A stretch of DNA of 64,000 nt. It comes from Alsobacter soli (GTDB lineage: Bacteria > Pseudomonadota > Alphaproteobacteria > Rhizobiales > Beijerinckiaceae). This document shows positions 9,935-18,555 of this stretch, piece after piece. The notes under the pieces were generated by a model. It ran no database searches. It had not been told where the DNA came from and saw only the letters and a program-made list of their open reading frames with translations. How positions within the stretch are numbered: position 1 is the first letter of the stretch; each line of letters opens with the position of its first letter. Made by a program: the position numbers and the translations under genes. The stretch covers positions 2,731 through 66,730 of the forward strand of contig NZ_PVZS01000016.1 of assembly GCF_003004785.1 (NCBI RefSeq). The letters are read 5' to 3'.

Positions 9935-11538
9935 CGCGGCCCGCCGCCTGTTCGATTTTCCGGGCGGAGCACCACCCCCTCGTCGCCCGCGAGCGTGAAC
10001 ACCCCGTCGATCCAGCCCTTGTCCCGCGCCGGATCCGTCGAGAGCGCGACGCGCCAGGCGCCCTCCCCCGCGAAGCCGCCCTCCTTGGGCGTCTCGTCCA
10101 TGTTCAGCGCCACCCGGATGCGCCGTTCCGCGTTGCAACGTTCATAGATCAGCACGTTGTCCGCCGCCGATATGCCTCGCCAGTCGCCATCGACCAGGGC
10201 CGCCTCTCGTCGGCGCAGCGCGAGCAGCGCGCGCGTCAGCGACAGCATGGAGCCGGGATCCTCCTGCTGGGCGCGCACCGATGCTCCCGCCCGGGGCTCA
10301 ACCGGCAACCAGGGCTCTCCCGCCGTGAAGCCTGCTCCGGGACCGTCGTCCCACAGCATCGGCGATCGCTGCTGGTCACGGCAGCGCCCCGGCCCCGTAA
10401 AGCGATCCCGGACCCGGTGGGGCGGGATTTCCGCGTTGCGGAGCCCCAGTTCGTCGCCCTGGTAGAGCGTCGGCGCGCCCCGAAGGGTGAGCAGCAGCAT
10501 GGCGGCGACCCGGGCCTGGCCGGGGCCGAGCCGGGAGGCGACGCGCGGCTGGTCGTGGTTGCCGAGAACCCAGGTGGGCCAGGCGCCCCCCGGCAGGCCT
10601 GCCTCGTAGCGGTTCACCAGGTCGAGCACGCCCTGCGCGCACCAGCGCAGCCACAGCAGGTTCATGTTGAAGGGCAACTGCACGCCCCCGAGCGCCGGCC
10701 CGTAATACGAGACGAGGGTCTCCACGGGATCGTACAACTCGCCGATCAGCACCCGCTCGCCCGGATACCGCGCCAGCACGGCCCGCATGGCGGCGACGAT
10801 CTCCAAGATCTCCGGCTGGTTGGCGCTACGGATCGGCAGAAGCCGCATGAAGTCGGGATCCCCCGGCTGGTAGCGCGGATTTGGCGGATCGTCCCGGAAG
10901 TCGGCGTCCTTCAGGAGCGCGCCGAGCACGTCGACCCGGAAGCCGTGGACGCCCCGGTCGAGCCAGAAGCGGAGGACCTGCAGCATGGCCTCCCTCACGG
11001 CCGGATTGCGCCAGTTCAGGTCCGGCTGCTCCGGCAGAAAGGAATGGAGGTAGTACTGGCCCGTCCGCTCGTCGAAGGTCCAGGCCGAGCCGCCCGCCTG
11101 GCTCAGCCAGTTGTTGGGCGGCCCGCCGTCGGGCGCCGGTTCCCGCCACAAGTACCAGTCGCGCCGCTCCGCGCTTCGCGACGCGCGCGCCTCCCGGAAC
11201 CAGGGATGCTCGACCGAGGTGTGATTGGGCACATAGTCCAAGACCAGGCGCATGCCACGCCGATCGAGCGCCTCCAGCAGGCGGTCGACGTCCGCGAGCG
11301 CGCCGTAGGTCGGATCGACCCCGCAGTGGTCGGCCACGTCATAGCCGAAATCCGCCATGGGGGATGGGTAGAACGGCGTCACCCAGACGGCGTCGACCCC
11401 TAGCTCCGCGAGGTAGTCCACCCGGCGCAGCACGCCGGGGAGGTCGCCGATCCCATCCCCATCGCTGTCCTGGAACGAGCGCAGGTAGAGTTCGTAGAAC
11501 ACGGCGCGGCGCCACCATGGCTGCCCGCCCCCGCTCAT
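9931..11538 (-). CDS. GH13 alpha-glucosidase / alpha-amylase family enzyme
   Basis: This 535-residue cytoplasmic glycoside hydrolase would act on alpha-glucosides or maltooligosaccharides. The (beta/alpha)8 barrel carries all GH13 signatures: DYVPNHTS (101-108), nucleophile Asp203 in GFRVDV, acid/base Glu267 in LIGELYD, and stabiliser Asp329 in VLGNHDQ. No signal peptide is seen. It resembles the oligo-1,6-glucosidase/alpha-glucosidase (AglA-like) subgroup and not a secreted amylase. The start at 11538 (MSGGGQPWW) overlaps the preceding glycoamylase stop as ATGA, so it is the third gene of a coupled operon. A trehalose- or sucrose-active variant cannot be excluded. Confidence 0.9.
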   Translation of the reverse strand: MSGGGQPWWRRAVFYELYLRSFQDSDGDGIGDLPGVLRRVDYLAELGVDAVWVTPFYPSPMADFGYDVADHCGVDPTYGALADVDRLLEALDRRGMRLVLDYVPNHTSVEHPWFREARASRSAERRDWYLWREPAPDGGPPNNWLSQAGGSAWTFDERTGQYYLHSFLPEQPDLNWRNPAVREAMLQVLRFWLDRGVHGFRVDVLGALLKDADFRDDPPNPRYQPGDPDFMRLLPIRSANQPEILEIVAAMRAVLARYPGERVLIGELYDPVETLVSYYGPALGGVQLPFNMNLLWLRWCAQGVLDLVNRYEAGLPGGAWPTWVLGNHDQPRVASRLGPGQARVAAMLLLTLRGAPTLYQGDELGLRNAEIPPHRVRDRFTGPGRCRDQQRSPMLWDDGPGAGFTAGEPWLPVEPRAGASVRAQQEDPGSMLSLTRALLALRRREAALVDGDWRGISAADNVLIYERCNAERRIRVALNMDETPKEGGFAGEGAWRVALSTDPARDKGWIDGVFTLAGDEGVVLRPENRTGGGPR

Positions 11539-12767
11539 GCGGACGGGAGCCATGGCGAGCGGAAGCCGAGCCTCGCGAGGCCGTCGCGAATTTCAGGGCA
11601 GCTCATGCCCAGCCTCCACAGAAGCCCGCTGCGGTGGTTCTCGATCATGACCACAATCGGCCCCTGGTCGATGGCGAGCGTCGCGGGCGCGTACCAGTCG
11701 CGGCTTTCGCAGAACGCGTCACGGAGCCCCAGCGGAGTCCAAAGCCGCTCCCGCAGGCGGCCCATGAAGGTGCGCAGCGCCTGCATGGAATAGGCAGGCG
11801 TGTAGGGGAAGGAGGACAGCGCCGCCGTGGGCGCGATCACCCCGACGTCGTTGTCCGGCGCGTGCTGGTGATAGCCGCGGTCATCGTCGCTGGCCGTCAG
11901 CCCCCAGCAGTCGGCGCCATAGCCGGCGTAGCCGCCCGGATTGCGGATGGCGTGTTCTCGATGGATCAGCGTATGAGCCAGGTTCTGCCGCCAGTAGTCG
12001 GCGTAGCGGTCATGGAGCCCGCGCGGATCGACCGCCAGGAACGAGTAATGCGCGAAGCACAGGGAGCCGCCCCAGTCCGGCCCGAGCGGAAGCTCCACGC
12101 CGTAGAACCTGCGCCCATTGCGGAAGGCGGGTCCCTCGGCCCAACCCTGGTGATAGGTGTCTGCGCTGATGGAATGCGTCGGCGAACCCGCCGCGAGCAC
12201 ATAGGTGATCAGGCACTCGTTCCAGCCGCGTATGGGAAAGTTCATCGCCCAGTCGTTGTTGGGACTCCAGTGCCAGTAGAGCGCCGGGCGACCGCCCCGC
12301 GTGTGCCAATCCCACTCGACCGCGCGCCAGAGCGCGTCGATGCGTGGGATGAAGGCGTCGGCGGGCTCCGCCAAGCGCAGCCATTCCCGCACGCACAGGA
12401 GCCCGGCCATCAGGAACGAGGTCTCGACCAGGTCGCCGCCATCGTCCGTCGGCGCGAAGGGGATCACCCGGCCTGTGCGGCCATGGAGGAAATGCGGGAA
12501 CACGCCGTGGAAGCGGTCGGCGCCCTCCAGGAAATCCAGCACCGTACGCAGCCGTTGGCGGAAGTCGCCCGGCTCGACCCAGCCCCGCGCCACGCCGGCC
12601 AACAGGGCCATCAGGCCGAACCCGGAACCGCCCACAGCCACCGCGTCCGGGCCGTACGGCCCCGGCACGCTCCGGTCGAGCGCGAGGCCGCAATGCGGGT
12701 GGGCTCCTTCCCAGAAGTAGCGGAGCGTCTGCCGCTGGACGGCGTCCAGGAGGTCGGTGTCCTTCAT
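11535..12767 (-). CDS. Glycoamylase-domain (PF10091) protein, possible GH144 endo-beta-1,2-glucanase
   Basis: This 410-residue (alpha/alpha)6-barrel protein belongs to the family long called glucoamylase/glycoamylase (PF10091). Its characterised members include GH144 endo-beta-1,2-glucanases. Family-like segments are TLRYFWEGAHP near the N-terminus, GGSGFGLMALL (46-56), FPIRGWNECLITYVLAAGSPTH, and the C-terminal GYHQHAPDNDVGVIAPTAALSSFPYTP region. No signal peptide is visible, so it would act in the cytosol unless exported otherwise. The start ATG overlaps the upstream ABC gene stop as ATGA. The GH3 enzyme encoded divergently supports a beta-glucan role; this is inference. Confidence 0.8.
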   Translation of the reverse strand: MKDTDLLDAVQRQTLRYFWEGAHPHCGLALDRSVPGPYGPDAVAVGGSGFGLMALLAGVARGWVEPGDFRQRLRTVLDFLEGADRFHGVFPHFLHGRTGRVIPFAPTDDGGDLVETSFLMAGLLCVREWLRLAEPADAFIPRIDALWRAVEWDWHTRGGRPALYWHWSPNNDWAMNFPIRGWNECLITYVLAAGSPTHSISADTYHQGWAEGPAFRNGRRFYGVELPLGPDWGGSLCFAHYSFLAVDPRGLHDRYADYWRQNLAHTLIHREHAIRNPGGYAGYGADCWGLTASDDDRGYHQHAPDNDVGVIAPTAALSSFPYTPAYSMQALRTFMGRLRERLWTPLGLRDAFCESRDWYAPATLAIDQGPIVVMIENHRSGLLWRLGMSCPEIRDGLARLGFRSPWLPSA

Positions 12768-14578
12768 CGCCGCGATCCGCCCCGCATCTTGACGGGCGCC
12801 GCCGCGTGGACGCTCGGCATCGGCCAGTGTGAGGCGGATTGGGAGCGCTGCCGTCCTTCGCCGTTGGTGCGGCGCAGGCGCGCCATGGTCTTCCAGAACC
12901 CGTCGCGCTCGTCGAAGCGGCTGGTGCCGATGACCGCGGCGTTGGGCAACTCGCGCCCGAGCATCGCCAGCATGCTGCGCCGCCGGCCCTCGTCGCAGCC
13001 GCTCAGCGTCTCGTCCATCACGATCCACCGGGGCCGCGCCAGGAGCGCGCGAGCGAGCGCCAAGGCCTGCTGCTCCTCCGGCGCGAGCTCGATGTCCCAC
13101 CGCGCCGCCCGGTCGAGGTCCTCCGCCAGGTGCGACAGGTCGACCCGCGCCAGGGCGGAGCGGATCTCGCTATCCGTCACCGGCGCGCCGCCGTCGGGGT
13201 ACAGCAAGGCCTGCCGCAACGCGCCGGTCGGAAAGAATGGATGCTGCGGCAGGAACACGACCGGCGAGCCGGGGGGCAGGAGGATGCGCCCCTCCCCGGC
13301 AGTCCACAGCCCGGCGAGCGCCAGGAACACTGTGCTCTTGCCCGACCCCGCCTCGCCGGCGATGAGCAGGTGGTCGCCCGGCCGGACCACCAATGGCGTG
13401 CCCTCGAGGGTCGCGGTTCCCGTGGGCAGCCGTACGCGCAACTCCTCGATGCGCAGCTCGTCGGCCGCGCCCTCGACCACCTCGATCCGCCCCGCCGTGG
13501 CCTCCTGCTCCAGGCGCACAAGCGCCTCCTGGATGGCGTAGACCCGGTCGAGCGTCGCGCGCGCGTCCGCGATCCGGGCGAAGTTGTCGACGTACCAGCG
13601 CAAGGCCTGTTGCACCTGGTTGAAGGCCCCGATCACCATCATGAGGCCGCCCAGCGTCAGCGGGCCGAAAAAATAGGCCGGCGCCGCCGCCAGCACCGGG
13701 ACGATCATCGCGCCCCATCCATAGGCCGAGGTGACCCAGGTGAGCTGGGCCAGGGCGTCAGCCAGGCTCCGACCGACGCGCATGACGCCGTCCAGGGCGT
13801 CACCGGCCACGTGGCGGGCGTCGGTCTCGCCGCGGTAGAGCGCGATGCTCTGCGCGGTCTCGCCGATCTGCATCAGGGCGAAGCGCAGTTCGGCCTCGCG
13901 CTCGTAGCGTTCGGTGTTCAGGCGGATCAGAGGGCGGCCCACCACCCAGGTGAGCGAAGAGCCGAGCGCCGAGTAGGCGAGCGCGCACCAGACCATGTAG
14001 CCGGGGATCGCCCACGTGCGGCCCGCAAGCGTGATCTCCATGCTCGACGACAGCGCCCACAGCACCCCGATGAAGCTCGCCAGCAGCAGCGTCGATTGCA
14101 CCAGGCCGACGCTCAGATCGGCTCCCAGTTCCGCCAGATGCCGAGCGTCCTCATGGACGCGCTGGTCCGGGTGTTCGCCGATTTCGCCCGCGAAGCGCAG
14201 CAGGTAGGCCCGCCGCGGCTGCAGCCAGCGGCCGAGGAGGCCACGGGTGAGAAGCTCGCGCAGCCGCAGCTTGAGCAACTCGAGCATCCAGGTCTGGGCC
14301 ACCACGAGCACCAGCAGGCCGGCGATGATGGCCAGGAACCAGCCGGCCTCGCGGCCGAACGCAGCGAAGTCGCGCTGGCCGATCGCGTCGTAGAAGCGCC
14401 CCTGCCACCAGTTCAGCTGAATCTGCCCCAGCGCATTGCAACAGATCACCACGAGCAGCAGGACGGCGAGCAGCGTGGCGCTGCCCCGTCCGGGCGCCTT
14501 GCCGAATCCGGCCCACAGGGCCGCCGCCTCGGCCAGGGGCCCTCGGGAGGATGGCGCTGTCCTCGAGGTGGTGCTCAT
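12764..14578 (-). CDS. SbmA/BacA-like ABC transporter with fused ATPase (BclA/YddA type)
   Basis: This 604-residue half-transporter has an SbmA/BacA-type membrane domain with about six segments between residues 30 and 330. A nucleotide-binding domain follows, with Walker A GEAGSGKST (about 408-416) and Walker B RWIVMDE. The signature helix reads LAPEEQQALALAR where relatives have LSxGEQQ, so the conserved Ser and Gly are absent. Relatives include YddA, Rv1819c and rhizobial BclA, which import peptides or other bulky solutes. It is the first gene of an operon with the glycoamylase and GH13 genes, suggesting a saccharide-related task. The C-terminal tail past about residue 560 is unusual and basic. 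Confidence 0.85.
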   Translation of the reverse strand: MSTTSRTAPSSRGPLAEAAALWAGFGKAPGRGSATLLAVLLLVVICCNALGQIQLNWWQGRFYDAIGQRDFAAFGREAGWFLAIIAGLLVLVVAQTWMLELLKLRLRELLTRGLLGRWLQPRRAYLLRFAGEIGEHPDQRVHEDARHLAELGADLSVGLVQSTLLLASFIGVLWALSSSMEITLAGRTWAIPGYMVWCALAYSALGSSLTWVVGRPLIRLNTERYEREAELRFALMQIGETAQSIALYRGETDARHVAGDALDGVMRVGRSLADALAQLTWVTSAYGWGAMIVPVLAAAPAYFFGPLTLGGLMMVIGAFNQVQQALRWYVDNFARIADARATLDRVYAIQEALVRLEQEATAGRIEVVEGAADELRIEELRVRLPTGTATLEGTPLVVRPGDHLLIAGEAGSGKSTVFLALAGLWTAGEGRILLPPGSPVVFLPQHPFFPTGALRQALLYPDGGAPVTDSEIRSALARVDLSHLAEDLDRAARWDIELAPEEQQALALARALLARPRWIVMDETLSGCDEGRRRSMLAMLGRELPNAAVIGTSRFDERDGFWKTMARLRRTNGEGRQRSQSASHWPMPSVHAAAPVKMRGGSRR

Positions 14579-14747
14579 GAGGCGGCGCCAAGGTGCAAGC
14601 TGCAGTCCATGCTCTGCAATCCAGACGTGTAGTGTTTCCTATTGGACGCCTGCCGCGCATCGGGAATTCCACGCATCCCGCGCCGATAGGCGCTCGGCCC
14701 AGGCGGGAGCATAGTGTGCTCGGCGAACGGAAAGCTGAGCGAAGCCA

Positions 14748-16901
14748 ATGCCCGGGAACGTCGAAGAGGACCGGATCGAGCGCCTGCTCGCGGCCATGAC
14801 GCTGGCCGAGAAGGTCGGCCAGCTCACCATGACGGCCGCCCCCGGCGCGACCACCGGGCCGGCGCCGCGCGATGATCTCGCCGCCGCCATCCGCCGCGGC
14901 GCTGTCGGAAGCGTGCTGAACGCCATCGGCCGCCCCGCCATGGAGGGCTTCCAGCGCGTCGCGCTGGAAGAAACGCGGCTCGGGATCCCCCTGCTCTTCG
15001 GCCTCGACGTGGTGCATGGCTATCGCACGGTGACGCCCATTCCCCTTGGCGAGGCCGCCGCCTTCGATCCCGGCCTGTGGCGCGAGACCGCCCGCCTCGC
15101 CGCCGCCGAGGCCAGCCGGGACGGCGTCGCCCTCACCTTCGCCCCCATGCTCGACGTCTGCCGCGACCCCCGCTGGGGCCGCATCGCCGAGGGCCCCGGC
15201 GAGGACCCATGGCTCGCGAGCCTCTTCGCCCGCGCCAAGGTGGCAGGGTTCCAGGGCCCAGGCTCCTGGCTCGCCTCCGACGGCGCGATCGCCGCCACGG
15301 CCAAGCACCTGGGCGCCTACGGGGCCGTGACGGCGGGCCGCGACTACGCCTCCGTCGATGTCTCCGAGCGCCTGCTCCAGGAGGTCTACGTGCCGCCGTT
15401 CAAGGCGGCCGTGGAAGCGGGCGTCGCCGCCATCATGCCGGCCTTCGTGGACCTCGGCGGCGTGCCGATGACGGCCAATCAGCGCATCCTGCGCGACCTG
15501 GTGCGCGGCGACTGGGGATTCGGGGGCGTCATCGTGAGCGACTATGGCGCGATCGCCGAACTGATGAAGCACGGGGTCGCCGCCGACATCGCCGAAGCGG
15601 CCGCGCTCGCCCTTCGCGCCACCGTGGACATCGACATGATGGGCGGCGCCTATGAGGCGGGATTGCCCGCCGCGCTGGAACGCGGGCTCGTGACCCAAGC
15701 TCAGGTCGATGAGGCGGTCCGGCGCGTGTTGCGGCTCAAGGAGAAACTTGGGCTTTTCGAGGATCCCTTCCGCCGGGCCGCCGGGCCCGATGTCGCGCCC
15801 GAGCGAGCCCGCAGCCTCGCCCGGAGCGCAGCCACGCGTTCCATCGTGCTGCTGAAGAACGAGAACGCCCTGCCCCTCGCGCCCGAGGGCGGGCCCGTGG
15901 CGATCATCGCCGCCCCTCCCCTGGGCGAGCCCATGCTGGGCCCGTGGTCCGCCATCGGCGAAGCCGGCGGGCGGCCGGGCCTGCCGGAAGCCCTCCAGGC
16001 GGCGCTCCCGGCCCGGGCCGTCCACGACGTCCCTGCGGAGGCCCTGGTTGACGATGCAGCGCTCGCACGCGCCTTGAAGGACGCCTCCCATGTGATTCTG
16101 TTCGCAGGCGAAACCGAGGACATGAGCGGCGAGGCCGCGAGCCGGGCCGAACCCGTCCTGCCGCCGGGTCAGGAACGGCTGGTTCGCCGCGTGCTGGCGC
16201 TGGGCCCGCCCGTGATCCTCGCTCTGGCAAGCGGTCGCCCGCTAGTCGCCACGGACGCCATCGCGGGCGCCAGGGCCGTCATCGCGACGTGGTTCCTCGG
16301 CAGCGAGGCGGCCCCTGCCATTGCGGACGTGCTCGCCGGCCGCGCCGAACCGGCCGGGCGCCTGCCCGTGTCCTGGCCCGCATGTGTTGGGCAGATCCCA
16401 ATCTTCTACGGCCAGCGCCCGTCGGGCCGACCCTTCAGGGCGGGCGACCACTACACCAGCCAGTACCTCGACGCGCCGCTGGAGCCGCTGTTTCCCTTCG
16501 GCCACGGGCTCTCCTACGCCCGCTTCGCCATCGAGGCCGCGGCTGCGGAGCGCCGCCCCGGAGCCGACCCATTTGCGATACAGGTGACGGCGAAGCTGCG
16601 CCACGCCGGCGGCCCGAGGGGCGAGGCGACCCTGTTCCTGTTCGTCCGAGCGACGGTCGCCGCCGTGGCGCGGCCTGTGCTGGAGCTGCGCGGGGTCCGC
16701 AAGGCCGCGCTCGACCCTGGCGGCTCAGCCACCCTGACTTTCACCCTGAGCGCGGACGACTTCGCCTACCTGGACGCGGATCTCGCGACCAGGCGAACGC
16801 CGGAGGCCATCGAGATCTTCGTCGGCTTCAGCGCCGACCGGACGCAGCTTCAGGCGGTCGCGATCCGCCCAGGAGAGGGGCCGGCGCCCACGCAGACATG
16901 A
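14748..16901 (+). CDS. GH3 beta-glucosidase
   Basis: This 717-residue GH3 enzyme releases glucose from the non-reducing end of beta-glucosides. Domain 1 barrel motifs are LFGLDVVHGYRT (83-94), the SGH-like region, Lys186-His187 in AKHLGAYG, and the nucleophile Asp265 in VIVSDYGAI. The alpha/beta sandwich and fibronectin III-like domain follow, ending with FGHGLSYA and a C-terminal FnIII motif. It lacks an obvious signal peptide, so it may be cytoplasmic. It is transcribed divergently from the BclA-like/glycoamylase/GH13 operon, with 169 bases between. GH3 enzymes often pair with GH144 in beta-1,2-glucan use; cellobiose or gentiobiose are alternatives. Confidence 0.93.
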   Translation: MPGNVEEDRIERLLAAMTLAEKVGQLTMTAAPGATTGPAPRDDLAAAIRRGAVGSVLNAIGRPAMEGFQRVALEETRLGIPLLFGLDVVHGYRTVTPIPLGEAAAFDPGLWRETARLAAAEASRDGVALTFAPMLDVCRDPRWGRIAEGPGEDPWLASLFARAKVAGFQGPGSWLASDGAIAATAKHLGAYGAVTAGRDYASVDVSERLLQEVYVPPFKAAVEAGVAAIMPAFVDLGGVPMTANQRILRDLVRGDWGFGGVIVSDYGAIAELMKHGVAADIAEAAALALRATVDIDMMGGAYEAGLPAALERGLVTQAQVDEAVRRVLRLKEKLGLFEDPFRRAAGPDVAPERARSLARSAATRSIVLLKNENALPLAPEGGPVAIIAAPPLGEPMLGPWSAIGEAGGRPGLPEALQAALPARAVHDVPAEALVDDAALARALKDASHVILFAGETEDMSGEAASRAEPVLPPGQERLVRRVLALGPPVILALASGRPLVATDAIAGARAVIATWFLGSEAAPAIADVLAGRAEPAGRLPVSWPACVGQIPIFYGQRPSGRPFRAGDHYTSQYLDAPLEPLFPFGHGLSYARFAIEAAAAERRPGADPFAIQVTAKLRHAGGPRGEATLFLFVRATVAAVARPVLELRGVRKAALDPGGSATLTFTLSADDFAYLDADLATRRTPEAIEIFVGFSADRTQLQAVAIRPGEGPAPTQT

Positions 16902-16923
16902 GGCGCCGTTTGCAGCCCTCGCC

Positions 16924-17154
16924 TCAGAGTGGATTGTAGCCCGGCTTCTTGTAGAGGATGTCCGGCCTCTCCATGATGTCGGGCCGGTAGACCTTTTCCG
17001 CCCAGTCCTCCGCAGGCACGTCCTCGATGCTCACGGAAATCGAGCGCTCGGCGGAGCCGGCGGCGGCCATCACCGCCTTCGTGATCTCGTCCGCGAGCTG
17101 TTGCTTCTGCTCCTCCGTCCGGCCGGGGTAAAGCTTGACGATGACATGGGGCAT
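16924..17154 (-). CDS. 4-oxalocrotonate tautomerase-family protein
   Basis: This 76-residue small tautomerase has the catalytic amino-terminal proline exposed after Met removal (Met-Pro-His-Val). The beta-alpha-beta fold is visible in [19 protein letters not shown]. The ATG complementary to 17152-17154 was chosen because Pro must follow directly and AGGAG lies just upstream; the frame upstream is non-coding. Tautomerases act on enol-keto intermediates of aromatic or acid-sugar catabolism. It is divergent from the enolase-superfamily gene, with a strong inverted repeat between, so co-regulation is plausible. Confidence 0.9.
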   Translation of the reverse strand: MPHVIVKLYPGRTEEQKQQLADEITKAVMAAAGSAERSISVSIEDVPAEDWAEKVYRPDIMERPDILYKKPGYNPL

Positions 17155-17301
17155 GGCGGTTTCACTCCTGCGAAGCGCAAGAGCATGTGACCGCATGGAC
17201 CGGCCGTGTCCAGCCCGCGCCCATCGTCCATCGCGATCACCGCGCGAGCGCGCTCTGCGGGACGCGCATGGAGGGCGCCCTTGCCGGAGGCTGGCCGCAG
17301 C

Positions 17302-17332
17302 CGCTTCGGGCCTGATATCCGTGCCCGAAGCG
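17302..17332. promoter_or_regulatory. Perfect 10-bp inverted repeat between divergent genes
   Basis: The arms CGCTTCGGGC (17302-17311) and GCCCGAAGCG (17323-17332) are exact reverse complements separated by 11 bases. They lie 86 bases upstream of the enolase gene and 148 bases upstream of the tautomerase gene. The size suits a dimeric regulator's operator for both genes. A transcript hairpin is the alternative. Neither is shown. Confidence 0.45.
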
Positions 17333-17417
17333 ACTTGGCCGCCATACGCGCCAGGACACCCCGCCTTGCGGGCTCGAACGCGGCTTGAGCGACAGAACAC
17401 AATGGGAGGATATCCGC

Positions 17418-18506
17418 ATGCCCGCCATCACCGCCATCGAGGCCGGCTTCTACCGCATCCCGCTGCCCGTGGTCCTGACGGACAGCATGCACGGAGAGAT
17501 GAAGGCCTTCGAGCTCAACACCGTGCGCGTGCGCGACGCGGAGGGCGCAGAAGGCGTCGGCTACACCTATACGGTGGGGCGCAACGGCGCGGCGATCGAC
17601 GCCATCCTGCGTCGCGAGTTCCCCGAGATCGTGGTGGGCGAGGACGCCGACCACATCGAGCGGCTCTGGAACAAGGCCTGGTGGGCGCTTCACTACGGTG
17701 GCCGCGGCGGCCCGACCGTGCTCGCCATCTCGGCCTTCGACATGGCCCTTTGGGACCTCAAGGCCAAGCGCGCCAGCCTGCCGCTCTGGAACCTGCTCGG
17801 CGGTTTCGACCCCAAGGTGCCCTGCTACGCCGGCGGCATCGACCTCGAGCTTACCGCGGATGAGCTGATCAAGCAGACCGAGGGCAACCTCGCCAAGGGA
17901 TTCCGCGCCATCAAGATGAAGGTGGGGCGCAAGAAGCTGTCCGAGGACGTGACGAAGGTGCGCGCCATGCGCGACTTCCTGGGCGACGGCTTCCCCCTGA
18001 TGGTCGACGCCAACATGAAGTGGACCGCCGACGAGGCCATTCGCGCGGCCCGCGCCTTCGCGCCCTACGACCTCACCTGGCTGGAGGAGCCCACGATCCC
18101 GGACGACCCGGCCGGCCACGCGCGCATCGTGCGCGAGGGCGGGCTGCCGGTGGCGGCGGGCGAAAACCTGCGCACCCTGTGGGAATTCAAGCAGTATATC
18201 GCCGCCGGGGCGGTGACCTATCCGGAGCCGGACGTCACCAACTGCGGCGGCGTCACGCCCTTCATGAAGATCGCCGCCCTGGCGGAGGCCTTCAACCTGC
18301 CGGTCACCACCCACGGCGCACACGACGTGACGGTGCACCTGCTGGCTGCCTGCCCCAACCGCAGCTACCTGGAAGCCCACGGCTTCGGGCTGGAGCGCTA
18401 CATCGCCGAGCCGCTCAGGATCGAGGAAGGCTTCGCGATCGCTCCGGACCGCCCGGGCCACGGCATCGCCTTCGACTGGGCCGGCCTGGACAAGATCCGC
18501 GGCTGA
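17418..18506 (+). CDS. Enolase-superfamily enzyme (mandelate racemase/acid-sugar dehydratase type)
   Basis: This 362-residue enzyme abstracts a proton alpha to a carboxylate. Catalytic and metal residues of the mandelate racemase subgroup are visible: Lys166-x-Lys168 (KMKVG), Asp197 (VDAN), Glu223 (WLEEP), Glu249 (GEN), Asp272 and His299 (TTHG). The LMVDAN and PDVTNCGG segments resemble galactarate/talarate dehydratases, but the exact substrate cannot be read from this. The start at 17418 follows the ribosome site GGGAGGA; the longer frame from 17385 is less likely. It converges with an ABC uptake operon whose binding proteins might bring in its substrate. Confidence 0.88.
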   Translation: MPAITAIEAGFYRIPLPVVLTDSMHGEMKAFELNTVRVRDAEGAEGVGYTYTVGRNGAAIDAILRREFPEIVVGEDADHIERLWNKAWWALHYGGRGGPTVLAISAFDMALWDLKAKRASLPLWNLLGGFDPKVPCYAGGIDLELTADELIKQTEGNLAKGFRAIKMKVGRKKLSEDVTKVRAMRDFLGDGFPLMVDANMKWTADEAIRAARAFAPYDLTWLEEPTIPDDPAGHARIVREGGLPVAAGENLRTLWEFKQYIAAGAVTYPEPDVTNCGGVTPFMKIAALAEAFNLPVTTHGAHDVTVHLLAACPNRSYLEAHGFGLERYIAEPLRIEEGFAIAPDRPGHGIAFDWAGLDKIRG

Positions 18507-18555
18507 CGCGCTCGCCGGCGCGGAACGGCGAATTCCGCGCCGACGACCCCTGTTC

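Noticed and set aside
10881-13541. An 886-codon plus-strand open frame across the glycan operon
   Set aside because: It is antisense to three well-supported genes and Arg/Pro/Gly-rich, as expected for a GC shadow.
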